Shown piece after piece: positions 7,335-13,938 of a stretch of DNA of 64,000 nt. Numbering within the stretch: the first letter of the stretch is position 1; each line of letters starts with the position of its first letter. The DNA is taken from the NCBI RefSeq assembly GCF_000317835.1, contig NC_019793.1, forward strand, positions 496,001 to 560,000, given 5' to 3'. The translations under genes and the position numbers were made by a program. The notes beneath the pieces are model-generated. The model ran no database searches and was not told where the DNA came from. It saw only the letters and a program-made list of their open reading frames with translations. Origin of the DNA: Deinococcus peraridilitoris DSM 19664. GTDB taxonomy: Bacteria > Deinococcota > Deinococci > Deinococcales > Deinococcaceae.

Positions 7335-8618
7335 TCAGAGCGTGATGACGCCGCCGCGTTGCTTGCCGAGCAGCAAGCTGAGGATGTAACGCCAGCTGTC
7401 CAGGTAGTGGTAGGCGCTTTTATCTTCGATTTCTTCGGTGGGTTCGCCGTCCTCGCCGGTCACGCGGGCGTAACTGTTCAGCTGCTCGATCGTGCCGGTG
7501 CAGGTGTCGAACACCCGAATGAGGTCCTGCTTGAGGCCGCCGTACACCCGGTCGATGCCCACCTCAACCTCAGGCACGGCAGGCTCGAGGACCCGCAGGC
7601 CCGCGCTGGTGAATTCCTGGCGCCACTGGCCTTCGCTCTTGCTGCCCCCGGCGACCTTCGCGAAGACCGGTTCGCCTTTCTTCAGTTCGGTGGCGTGCTC
7701 TTGGGCGGTGCGGCCTCCGGCGAGGTACTCGGCGTAGCAGTACAGCAGGCCACTCTTGGGGTCTTTCGCCCATTTGGTGCCGGCCGTGTTGACCCCCCCG
7801 AAATCGAGCCCGAGGTAGCGCGGCCAGTCGCGGGGAATCTCGAAGGGTTCCACGACGTGCTTCTCTTCGTCGAAGACGTCGTAGATCATCCCGGCCGGGC
7901 GGGAGAGGAGCCCGCGGTACATCAGGTTGAACTTCCACTCGGGCAGCGTGGCCTTCGCCCGTTCCCATTCGGCCATCGGGAAGCTGGGGTTCATGCGGCT
8001 CTCGAAGTTCACGAGTTCCACGGTGGGGTCGCCGTGCTTGGCGCGGTCGTGCAGTTCGGTCTTCAGCCAGCCGAACGCACCGTACGGGGTGGTCGTGACG
8101 AGCACCCGGCCCATGTGAATGGAGAGTCGGCGCAAGATGGCTTCCCACGACCCGCGCTTGAACTTCTTCTGCCCGGCTTCGTCGAGCCAGGCGGCTTTGG
8201 CCGTGGCGGACTCCAGGCTGTCGGGGTCTTGCGCGTGCCCGAAGAAGATCTGGGTGGGGATGTCCGGGTCGTAGCGGTCCCCGAAGGTCTTGCGCGCGCC
8301 GCTTTCGCTGAAGACGAACTTTTTGGTGGGGCTGCCGGTGTACGCCCCGAGGCGCAGCTGCCGATCGAAGAGACGCATGAATTCCGGCCTGAGCTTGAGC
8401 TCGAGAAGCGGGAAGGACGGCGCGACCACCAGGTAGTCACCGGGGCCGCGCCGCTGCACTTCCCGGTAGAGCCAGAGTGGTCCGAAGCTGGTCTTGCCGC
8501 CCTGCGTGCCGGCGAGGACCAGGATGAACCGGCGCTGCGACTGCCAGGCTTTCCATTGGCCGGTGTGGAGGTTGATCTGCAGTCGGCCGTTCCTGACGCT
8601 GGTGAGGTCATGCGTCAT
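7335..8618 (-). CDS. terL: Terminase large subunit
   Basis: 427 residues. The N-terminal packaging ATPase has Walker A GTQGGKTS at about 37-44 and Walker B AAWLDEAG at about 142-149. The C-terminal RNase H-like nuclease begins with YLGLDFGG near 268-275, whose Asp is the first metal ligand. It cuts concatemeric DNA and pumps it into the procapsid through the portal. The start at 8618 overlaps the small subunit by 11 bases. A full-length antisense open frame is a shadow. Confidence 0.95.
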   Translation of the reverse strand: MTHDLTSVRNGRLQINLHTGQWKAWQSQRRFILVLAGTQGGKTSFGPLWLYREVQRRGPGDYLVVAPSFPLLELKLRPEFMRLFDRQLRLGAYTGSPTKKFVFSESGARKTFGDRYDPDIPTQIFFGHAQDPDSLESATAKAAWLDEAGQKKFKRGSWEAILRRLSIHMGRVLVTTTPYGAFGWLKTELHDRAKHGDPTVELVNFESRMNPSFPMAEWERAKATLPEWKFNLMYRGLLSRPAGMIYDVFDEEKHVVEPFEIPRDWPRYLGLDFGGVNTAGTKWAKDPKSGLLYCYAEYLAGGRTAQEHATELKKGEPVFAKVAGGSKSEGQWRQEFTSAGLRVLEPAVPEVEVGIDRVYGGLKQDLIRVFDTCTGTIEQLNSYARVTGEDGEPTEEIEDKSAYHYLDSWRYILSLLLGKQRGGVITL

Positions 8619-9291
8619 CCCTCACGCCTTCCGGGGGAATCACGTCGATGCCGATGACCAGGCCGACATCACCGGAGTGCTCGACTTTGTCAGTGAAGAG
8701 CTTGTGGTGACGGCCGATCAGTTCCTTGGCGCGCACGGCGTCGACCAGCTCGAATTCGACGCTGCCGTCCTTGGCTTTCTTGAGCTTCTTGATGACGCTG
8801 AGCTGCCCGCGCTCCTCGATTTTCTGCCAGTCGATGACGACTTCGCTTTCGATGACGTGCTCCCGAATCAGGCGCACGCCGTCTGCCGTGTGCGCGACGC
8901 GTTCGGCCCCGAAGTGCCCTTCGAGGTCGTAATCGTCGAGATCGTCGACGTGGAGCTTCCTGCTGGCGGCCAGTTCGCGCACCTCGGGGTGGGTGCGGGC
9001 GGGCGTCCAGAATTCCCGGCTGACGGGGCTGACGTGGGTGAAGTCACGCATGTCGGCGCGCGCGTCGCGGCTGAGGCGGGCGAGCAGTTCGGTTTTGCCC
9101 ATCACGAAGTCTTCGAGGATCTCGCTGATGGCCGCGCCGATGTCTTCGCGTTGGCGGAGGCGCCAGCCTTCACGCCGATCGGCGTAGCCGGCCGCGCGGG
9201 CCGCTTCGCTGTCGTTGAGGGTCTCGCAGTAGGCGAGGACGAACTTCTTGTGTCGGGGGTTGAGTGCGTCGAGTTTCGGCGTGTTGGTCAT
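8608..9291 (-). CDS. terS: Terminase small subunit
   Basis: 227 residues from ATG 9291, six bases after a perfect AAGGAG; the GTG six bases further upstream overlaps that site and is less likely. The N-terminus (LNPRHKKFVLAYCETLNDSEAARAAGY) is the helix-turn-helix of the Terminase_2 family that recognises pac/cos DNA. The middle (SRDARADMRDFTHVSP) and acidic loops are typical of the oligomerisation region. Works with the large subunit encoded next. Confidence 0.92.
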   Translation of the reverse strand: MTNTPKLDALNPRHKKFVLAYCETLNDSEAARAAGYADRREGWRLRQREDIGAAISEILEDFVMGKTELLARLSRDARADMRDFTHVSPVSREFWTPARTHPEVRELAASRKLHVDDLDDYDLEGHFGAERVAHTADGVRLIREHVIESEVVIDWQKIEERGQLSVIKKLKKAKDGSVEFELVDAVRAKELIGRHHKLFTDKVEHSGDVGLVIGIDVIPPEGVRDDA

Positions 9292-9302
9292 GGTCACCTC
9301 CT

Positions 9303-9497
9303 TCAGGGGCGCACGGGTCGCCAGGGCAGGTAATGCGGGGTGTCGTCGGTGATCGGGTGGAAGCCGAGATGGTGGGCTTCCTGCTCGAGGGAGAGCTTGG
9401 CTTTGGTGCGGCTGGCAGTCTCGCTGGCGGGGCGGGCTTTGCGGGGGCCGTGGAGGCGGGCCCGTGCAGCGCGCTTTTTGTCTTTGCGTTTGCTCAC
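9303..9497 (-). CDS. Small basic phage protein
   Basis: 64 residues from a GTG start at 9497 just after GGAGGT. A longer frame from 9554 would read through a perfect 22-base palindrome, so the shorter form is preferred. The first 25 residues are Lys/Arg-rich (SKRKDKKRAARARLHGPRK), suggesting nucleic-acid contact, followed by TKAKLSLEQEAHHLGFHP. It sits directly upstream of the terminase genes; function unknown. Confidence 0.5.
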   Translation of the reverse strand: MSKRKDKKRAARARLHGPRKARPASETASRTKAKLSLEQEAHHLGFHPITDDTPHYLPWRPVRP

Positions 9498-9513
9498 GGG
9501 ACCTCCAAAGCGA

Positions 9514-9535
9514 AAGGCACCCGCGCGGGTGCCTT
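9514..9535. terminator. Perfect palindrome upstream of packaging genes
   Basis: Eleven-base arms (AAGGCACCCGC and its complement) with no loop, followed on the plus strand by TTGTTGTTT. On the minus strand, where the genes run, it lies between an unknown gene and the packaging block. It could terminate early transcription or serve as a protein binding site. Confidence 0.5.
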
Positions 9536-9580
9536 GTTGTTTCGATCGGGACAATTCTGAACTCTAGTTAAATGGTAGCT

Positions 9581-10054
9581 TCATCCCGCCTTTACTGCAA
9601 GCTCATTTTGTAAGATGTTCAACGCGCTCTCCGCACTGCCGTCGCGCAGCCGCACGGCCAGCGTCAGCACCGCCACGCCGTACCGCACTGCGCGCTCGGT
9701 CGGCGTGATCCACCGTCCACCCTCACGCACGAGGGATTGCGGCGCGACGTCCCCCCGAATTCGCTCGAGCATGCGCCCCAGCTGCACTGTCTCCGGGGTG
9801 CCGTACCGCACCATCAAGCTGATCTGACGCCCCACCTCCCGCTCGGTATACTCCCCGATCGGCGTCCTGAGGTACGTGACGCGCTCCGGGCCGCACTGGC
9901 CGAGCGTGTCGAATTCGCGCTCGTAGTGGTAGCTCGTGCTGAGAGAGTAGGCGCTGGGTGTCTTCACTTCACGCACGTCCCAGGTGCGCAGGGCCCGGTA
10001 CCAGAACTCAGCGTATAGGCGAGCGGAAAGGCGTTCTGGCAGGGTGAGGGTCAT
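9581..10054 (-). CDS. Conserved-looking phage protein, possible late-gene regulator
   Basis: 157 residues, start overlapping the previous stop (TAATG). Mainly helical; the C-terminal part (EGGRWITPTERAVRYGVAVLTLAVRL) is well ordered. Proteins of about 150 residues just upstream of terminase genes are often late transcription regulators (ArpU/RinA type) in Gram-positive phages, but I do not see their motifs. Function therefore left open. Confidence 0.5.
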   Translation of the reverse strand: MTLTLPERLSARLYAEFWYRALRTWDVREVKTPSAYSLSTSYHYEREFDTLGQCGPERVTYLRTPIGEYTEREVGRQISLMVRYGTPETVQLGRMLERIRGDVAPQSLVREGGRWITPTERAVRYGVAVLTLAVRLRDGSAESALNILQNELAVKAG

Positions 10055-10428
10055 TACATCAGCCTCCGAGGAATGTAGATGGGACGGCGGGAGAGGGTGC
10101 GCTGCTGCTGACGCAGGGAGAGGTGAGCAGGCCGGGCCAGCATCGCCGCCTTCGGGTGGACGTAGCCGGCGCGAGGAGCGGGTGGTTCTTCGTCGGCGAG
10201 AACACGAAGGCGGTCAAGGCAGGCGCTGGCTGCGCGTGCGATCTTACCCATCGACGCGAACGCCTCGGCCATGTGCCGTATCGTTTCGGCTTGAGCGTCA
10301 CCCCAGAGCCTCAGGAACAAACGCCACTCCTCGCCGATGGTGCGCGGCTTCATCTCATCAGCGAGCACTGCACCATCGAGCTCCGCCCAGAACTGCTCCT
10401 CGGGCAGCTCCCACGGTTCGGGCGTCAC
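10054..10428 (-). CDS. Hypothetical phage protein
   Basis: 124 residues from a GTG start overlapping the upstream stop by GTGA; the open frame up to 10500 intrudes on the preceding gene. N-terminus acidic with several Trp (EPWELPEEQFWAELDG), a helical middle, and a basic C-terminus (SLRQQQRTLSRRPIYIPRRL). No family recognised. Confidence 0.5.
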   Translation of the reverse strand: MTPEPWELPEEQFWAELDGAVLADEMKPRTIGEEWRLFLRLWGDAQAETIRHMAEAFASMGKIARAASACLDRLRVLADEEPPAPRAGYVHPKAAMLARPAHLSLRQQQRTLSRRPIYIPRRLM

Positions 10429-10607
10429 CGGCCCCTCCGCGCCGCGCACGGATGGCACTTGAAGTGCCCGAACTGCTCCTCGCTCAGCACACCGCCGCAA
10501 TGCCGGCAGGTGGACTGAGGGCGAGGCAGGAAGATCGCCTCCAGCTGCCGCTCCAACTCACGCGGGTCTCTCGCTTCGAGGGGCAGCACCAGGTTCACGG
10601 CCGTCAC
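10425..10607 (-). CDS. Small zinc-ribbon protein
   Basis: 60 residues, GTG start overlapping the previous stop. The C-terminal half has CRHCGG and, 15 residues later, CHPC, a four-cysteine zinc ribbon. It may bind DNA or act as an adaptor; no closer assignment is possible. Part of the overlapping accessory gene chain. Confidence 0.6.
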   Translation of the reverse strand: MTAVNLVLPLEARDPRELERQLEAIFLPRPQSTCRHCGGVLSEEQFGHFKCHPCAARRGR

Positions 10608-10957
10608 GGCTGCCCTTCCCAAGCTCGCGCCGCTGCACGCAGTCGCTCGACCACCTCAAATGAGATGAACGGGCCGACCGGGAATGCGCTGGATTCCCAG
10701 AGATCGTCAAGCTCAGGCAGTCCCAGGTGCCGAGGCTTCGACCAGATGTCAGCGATCATGATGACGACCTCGACGCTCTCGTATTCCTCCAGCGGCAGAC
10801 CGGACTGCTGAGGCTGACAGTAAGCCCTGCTGTGCGCCTGGACGCTCAGCGTGACGTCGCCATACCTCTCGAAGGGGCGAGTATCTGGGCTGCCCAGCAT
10901 CCGCTGGAGCTGAAACTCCAGGGTGCTGTTCTGAAAAGCGAGATCTCCTGTTGTCAT
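10604..10957 (-). CDS. Hypothetical phage protein
   Basis: 117 residues beginning MTTGDLAFQ, with ATGA overlap that selects 10957 over an ATG twelve bases upstream. Contains a hydrophobic core segment (YESVEVVIMIADIW) and is otherwise acidic. No recognisable domain; it lies between a nuclease-like and a zinc-ribbon gene. Confidence 0.5.
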   Translation of the reverse strand: MTTGDLAFQNSTLEFQLQRMLGSPDTRPFERYGDVTLSVQAHSRAYCQPQQSGLPLEEYESVEVVIMIADIWSKPRHLGLPELDDLWESSAFPVGPFISFEVVERLRAAARAWEGQP

Positions 10958-11334
10958 GCTCTCCCCCACTGATCGGCTTCACGCACAAAGCTCTCGAGCG
11001 ACAGGAGCACTGGCTCCCGGCCCGGCCGGAGCACACGGCACCACCAGGTCGTCTGGCCATTCCAGCGGTGCACCACGACCGGCACCTGTTGCGGCCCGGC
11101 GTCCCGCTTGGCCTGCGCGTCCCACTCCGCCAGGCGCTTGGTGCTGAACAGCTGGCAGGTCTTGGTGAACTTCACCTCGAGGTGGAAGCGGTTGAGGCTC
11201 GGGCACTTCACGTCGGGGCTGTCCTGACCTCCGGCGTGCTGCTGGCCGCGCTCGGCAGGATGACCCAGGGCTGTGAGGGCGCGCGCCACTTCGCGTTCGC
11301 CTTCCTTGCCTTTCAGGCAGCCGTTGACGGGCAT
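10954..11334 (-). CDS. PD-(D/E)XK nuclease-like protein, possible Holliday junction resolvase
   Basis: 126 residues. An N-terminal KGKEGEREVARALTALGH helix with the conserved Glu, then DSPDVK and, after a short gap, FHLEVKF give the E...PD...(E)VK layout of small PD-(D/E)XK nucleases such as archaeal Hjc-type resolvases. In a phage this would fit branch resolution before packaging. Start ATG overlaps the upstream stop. The fold is supported by motif spacing; the substrate is an inference. Confidence 0.65.
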   Translation of the reverse strand: MPVNGCLKGKEGEREVARALTALGHPAERGQQHAGGQDSPDVKCPSLNRFHLEVKFTKTCQLFSTKRLAEWDAQAKRDAGPQQVPVVVHRWNGQTTWWCRVLRPGREPVLLSLESFVREADQWGRA

Positions 11335-11708
11335 CAGCAGGCCCTCGTGTAGAAGTACATGCCGCCTGCGCGGGTCATGATGACGCTGCCGTCATTCACC
11401 AGTTGTTCCAGCACCGCACGGAACAACTGGCTGGTCCGGTTGATCTTCAGGCGTTCCGCCATCGCCGTGCGGCTGTGCGGGAATCCGTCTTCGAGGATTG
11501 CGCGAATCTGCCGGGTGACGCGTTCCTCGGGGCTCTCCGGACGGGAAGATGGACGGGGAGCGTTGCGGTGGCGGTCGAGCAGTTCGCACCACTCACGCAG
11601 GGTTTTGTGTCCGTGGTCGATGACGGCGTGCGGGGTGGTGTGGTTCGTGCCGGCGCAGAATTCCCGGGTGGCAGCACGGACGTAAGGCGGCACAGTTTGG
11701 GTGGTCAT
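11334..11708 (-). CDS. Winged-helix-like phage protein
   Basis: 124 residues. The C-terminal 65 residues (VTRQIRAILEDGFPHSRTAMAERLKINRTSQLFRAVLEQLVNDGSVIM) read as a winged helix-turn-helix: helix, turn, recognition helix, then a hairpin wing ending YFYTRA. The N-terminal 55 residues hold several His and two Cys residues. It may be a transcription or replication accessory factor. ATGA overlap with the small membrane protein gene upstream. Confidence 0.6.
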   Translation of the reverse strand: MTTQTVPPYVRAATREFCAGTNHTTPHAVIDHGHKTLREWCELLDRHRNAPRPSSRPESPEERVTRQIRAILEDGFPHSRTAMAERLKINRTSQLFRAVLEQLVNDGSVIMTRAGGMYFYTRAC

Positions 11709-11878
11709 CGGCCGTTCCTCCAGTGGTCACCCTTGGGCAGGATGTGGCGTTCGAGGTGGCTGAGGCGCGCGGCGTGCTGCTGGGCGAGGCGTTCGGCTTT
11801 GCGGGCGCGTGTGTCGGCGCTGACGGCGAGGCTGAGGAGGACGATGAACAGCAGGGCCAGGATGAAGAGGAGTTCCAT
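11705..11878 (-). CDS. Small single-pass membrane protein
   Basis: 57 residues. The first 20 residues (ELLFILALLFIVLLSLAVS) form one transmembrane helix; the rest is a charged, probably coiled-coil tail with heptad Leu/Ala (AERLAQQHAARLSHLE). A clear AAGGAG site nine bases before ATG and an ATGA overlap with the next gene support it. Layout resembles small phage inner-membrane proteins of unknown role; a holin or spanin is not supported by the early-region position. Confidence 0.65.
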   Translation of the reverse strand: MELLFILALLFIVLLSLAVSADTRARKAERLAQQHAARLSHLERHILPKGDHWRNGR

Positions 11879-11960
11879 TTCGTTCAGCTCCTTGTGTGAA
11901 GAAACTCATGTTTGGAGTGGAAAGCAGGGGCAGCGGGTCAGGCTGCCCCGAGTGGCCTTC

Positions 11961-12095
11961 TTATCGGTCCTTGAGCAGAACGCGAATCGTTGTCAATACC
12001 AGGGAGTAGCTGCGCCAGGTCCTCTGGCCGTTTATCGCTTGACGGAAGGCACGCGCTTCGGTTCGGTCGATGCGTTGCCAGAAAGAGTTCCGCAT
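11961..12095 (-). CDS. Very small basic phage protein
   Basis: 44 residues (starts MRNSFWQRID), behind AAAGGAG six bases from ATG. Basic, with Trp and Arg clusters. Supported only by its ribosome site and by filling the gap between neighbours; function unknown. Confidence 0.45.
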   Translation of the reverse strand: MRNSFWQRIDRTEARAFRQAINGQRTWRSYSLVLTTIRVLLKDR

Positions 12096-12137
12096 AGTGC
12101 TCCTTTCAAAAACGCACCCATAAAGGGAAGCGAAGAC

Positions 12138-13007
12138 TCAAGCGGCGCGGCTGCTGGCTTGTTCCTGCAGGTGCAGTCGGCAGTACGCCGCGTGGTCCGA
12201 GACGAACTGACGCCACTCCCAGAGGCTGGGGCTCATGCCGCGCTCACGCTGTTGATAGGCGTGCCAGCTCATGCGCTCCAGGGCCGTCTGAGGAGCGAGG
12301 TTGCTATCGGAAGACTTGGGCTGTTCGGACATGCTGGCCTCCGTGGGCGCGGTGAGCGTTTCGAGTTCCTGATTCAGGCTGGCCACGACCCCGCGCAGGG
12401 TGCCGAGGTCGTGCTGCATCTGACGTCGTTCTTCGTTGAAGGAGCGTTCCCGGGCGATGAACGTCTGGCGCTCCCGGGCAAGCGTGTCGCGCAACCGGGC
12501 GAGTTCCTGTTCGTGCGCTTCCCGTTCCCGGACCAGCTGGGCACTGGCGGCCTGCAACTGCCGTTCGAGTTCCCTTGCTTCTGCCTGCACGGCCTCCACT
12601 CCAGCTAGGGCCATGTCCATGGCGGTGCGCAGTTCCAGCGTTTCCTGCTCCACGTACGCCGGCACACGCACGGTGGTCTCCTCGAGGACGCTGGCTTCGT
12701 AGTTACCCTGCGCGACTGAGCGGGCTTCTTCGTAGGTCGCTTCGAGTTCCCTGACGGGTTTGCCTTCGTGGATCATCTGGGCGAGACGCAGCACCATGGT
12801 GGTGCCGTGCTCCAGAATCGCCGCGCCGATATTCTCCTTGTTCTGGTCGTAGCGGTGCCCGGCGAACTCGGTGGCTTTCTTGACGCTCCTGCCGAGATCG
12901 GCGTACGTCAGCTTGGTGAAGTACTCGGTGCTGGGGCGGCTGGGTTGAACCTTACGGCCGCGGAGGAGTGCCACGACGTGCGGATCCACGAGTTGCGTGA
13001 GGCTCAT
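12138..13007 (-). CDS. Long coiled-coil phage protein
   Basis: 289 residues with an AGGTGG site before ATG. Residues 1-120 form an ordered domain with ADLGRSVKKATEFAGHRYDQ; residues 125-225 are a continuous coiled coil rich in Glu, Arg, Ala and Gln; the last 60 form a compact helical region containing several Trp and His residues. I do not recognise the family. It lies next to the proposed replication origin, so a role in replication or segregation is possible but unproven. Confidence 0.6.
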   Translation of the reverse strand: MSLTQLVDPHVVALLRGRKVQPSRPSTEYFTKLTYADLGRSVKKATEFAGHRYDQNKENIGAAILEHGTTMVLRLAQMIHEGKPVRELEATYEEARSVAQGNYEASVLEETTVRVPAYVEQETLELRTAMDMALAGVEAVQAEARELERQLQAASAQLVREREAHEQELARLRDTLARERQTFIARERSFNEERRQMQHDLGTLRGVVASLNQELETLTAPTEASMSEQPKSSDSNLAPQTALERMSWHAYQQRERGMSPSLWEWRQFVSDHAAYCRLHLQEQASSRAA

Positions 13008-13066
13008 CGCACCACCTGCTTGGCCAGTTCCGTCGTTTTGTCTGCATTTGTCGTCATGTCATTTCC

Positions 13067-13666
13067 TCAGAGGATGTGTTCGGGATGGGGGTCCATATCG
13101 AGCAGGTGGTACCCGAGCTGTTGGTTGAGGTACCCGACCAGGCCGGAGTAAACGTCGAATTCTTCGGCGAGGCGTCCGTGTTCGGTGTCATCCCAGATGG
13201 GCAGGCAGGGGATCTGGGTGGTTTGCGCCAGAGGTCCGAATTCGTCTTCGGGTGGCTGCCAGAGTTTGGGGATGAGTTCCCAGTGGTGTTCGACTTGGGT
13301 CTCTTCGGTGCCGTAGGTGCGCCAGGCGTTGATGAGGGTGCCTTGGGCGCGTTCGCGGCTGTAGGGGTACTCGTGGGGTTTGAGGCTTTGCAGCCAGCTG
13401 ATGGCGCGAGTGAGGCGGGTGTTGTAGCTGGGTGGGAAAGTGATGGTGAAGGGGTTGCCTTGGGTCCATTCGGCGAAGTGGCTGAGGCTGGCGCCCATGT
13501 AGAGGTGCCGGCTGTCGTCGTCTCCGCCTTGGGTGGTTTCGAGGGCGTCGAGGATGTCGCAGCGCATCTGGTTGATGAGTTCTTCGGGGCTGGCAGGTCG
13601 CTCGAGGGTGGCGGCTCCTGCAGCTGGGGCTTTGGTGCGTTTCGTTTTGCCGGGAGTTATGCCCAT
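13067..13666 (-). CDS. Hypothetical protein next to the phage origin
   Basis: 199 residues from ATG 13666, which has a GGAGG site six bases upstream. An open frame continues to 13945 but reads through the iteron repeats and has no ribosome site, so it is rejected. The N-terminus is basic (GKTKRTKAPAAG), then an acidic helical domain with several Trp residues. No family recognised. Its ribosome site adjoins the first iteron, so binding there could affect its expression. Confidence 0.55.
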   Translation of the reverse strand: MGITPGKTKRTKAPAAGAATLERPASPEELINQMRCDILDALETTQGGDDDSRHLYMGASLSHFAEWTQGNPFTITFPPSYNTRLTRAISWLQSLKPHEYPYSRERAQGTLINAWRTYGTEETQVEHHWELIPKLWQPPEDEFGPLAQTTQIPCLPIWDDTEHGRLAEEFDVYSGLVGYLNQQLGYHLLDMDPHPEHIL

Positions 13667-13676
13667 GACGACCTCC

Positions 13677-13938
13677 GTGTGCCGGGTTGTGCCGGGTTGG
13701 GGACCGGGTTGTGTGCCGGGTTGAACGCCGTGTTTATCGGGGGTGTGCCGGGTGTGCCGGGTTTTCTTGAGGAAGTCTTCATACGTGCGTGCGCGCGCAT
13801 ATGCGTGTGTCCCGAGTGGTGTCTTTCTTCTTTGCGTGTATGACTTTTGAGAAAGTCGGCACACTCGGCACAAATAGCGCTGGGAGGGCTTCAAACCCGG
13901 CACACGAGTCGGCACACAACCCGGCACACCCGGCTCAC
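13677..13938. other. Probable phage replication origin (iteron array)
   Basis: Two opposed clusters of a GTGTGCCGGGTT repeat flank a spacer. Forward copies start at 13677, 13687, 13703 (degenerate), 13711, 13743 and 13752. Inverted copies (AACCCGGCACAC or shorter) lie at 13856, 13865, 13894, 13909, 13918 and 13930 (degenerate). The part of the spacer next to the inverted cluster (about 13821-13856) is relatively AT-rich and could be the unwinding element. The array directly follows the prim-pol/helicase gene, as expected for an iteron origin. No ribosome site or gene is convincing inside it. Confidence 0.7.

Noticed and set aside
7299..8657. 452-codon open frame antisense to terL
   Set aside because: Mirror of the terminase coding strand with no recognisable domain.
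11727..11909. 60-codon Pro/Arg/His-rich minus-strand frame
   Set aside because: It overlaps the 57-residue membrane protein, which has a correct ribosome site, ATGA coupling and a plausible transmembrane helix.
13677..13938. CRISPR array
   Set aside because: Repeats are 12 bases, often touching or overlapping, occur in both orientations and have no uniform spacers or cas genes.
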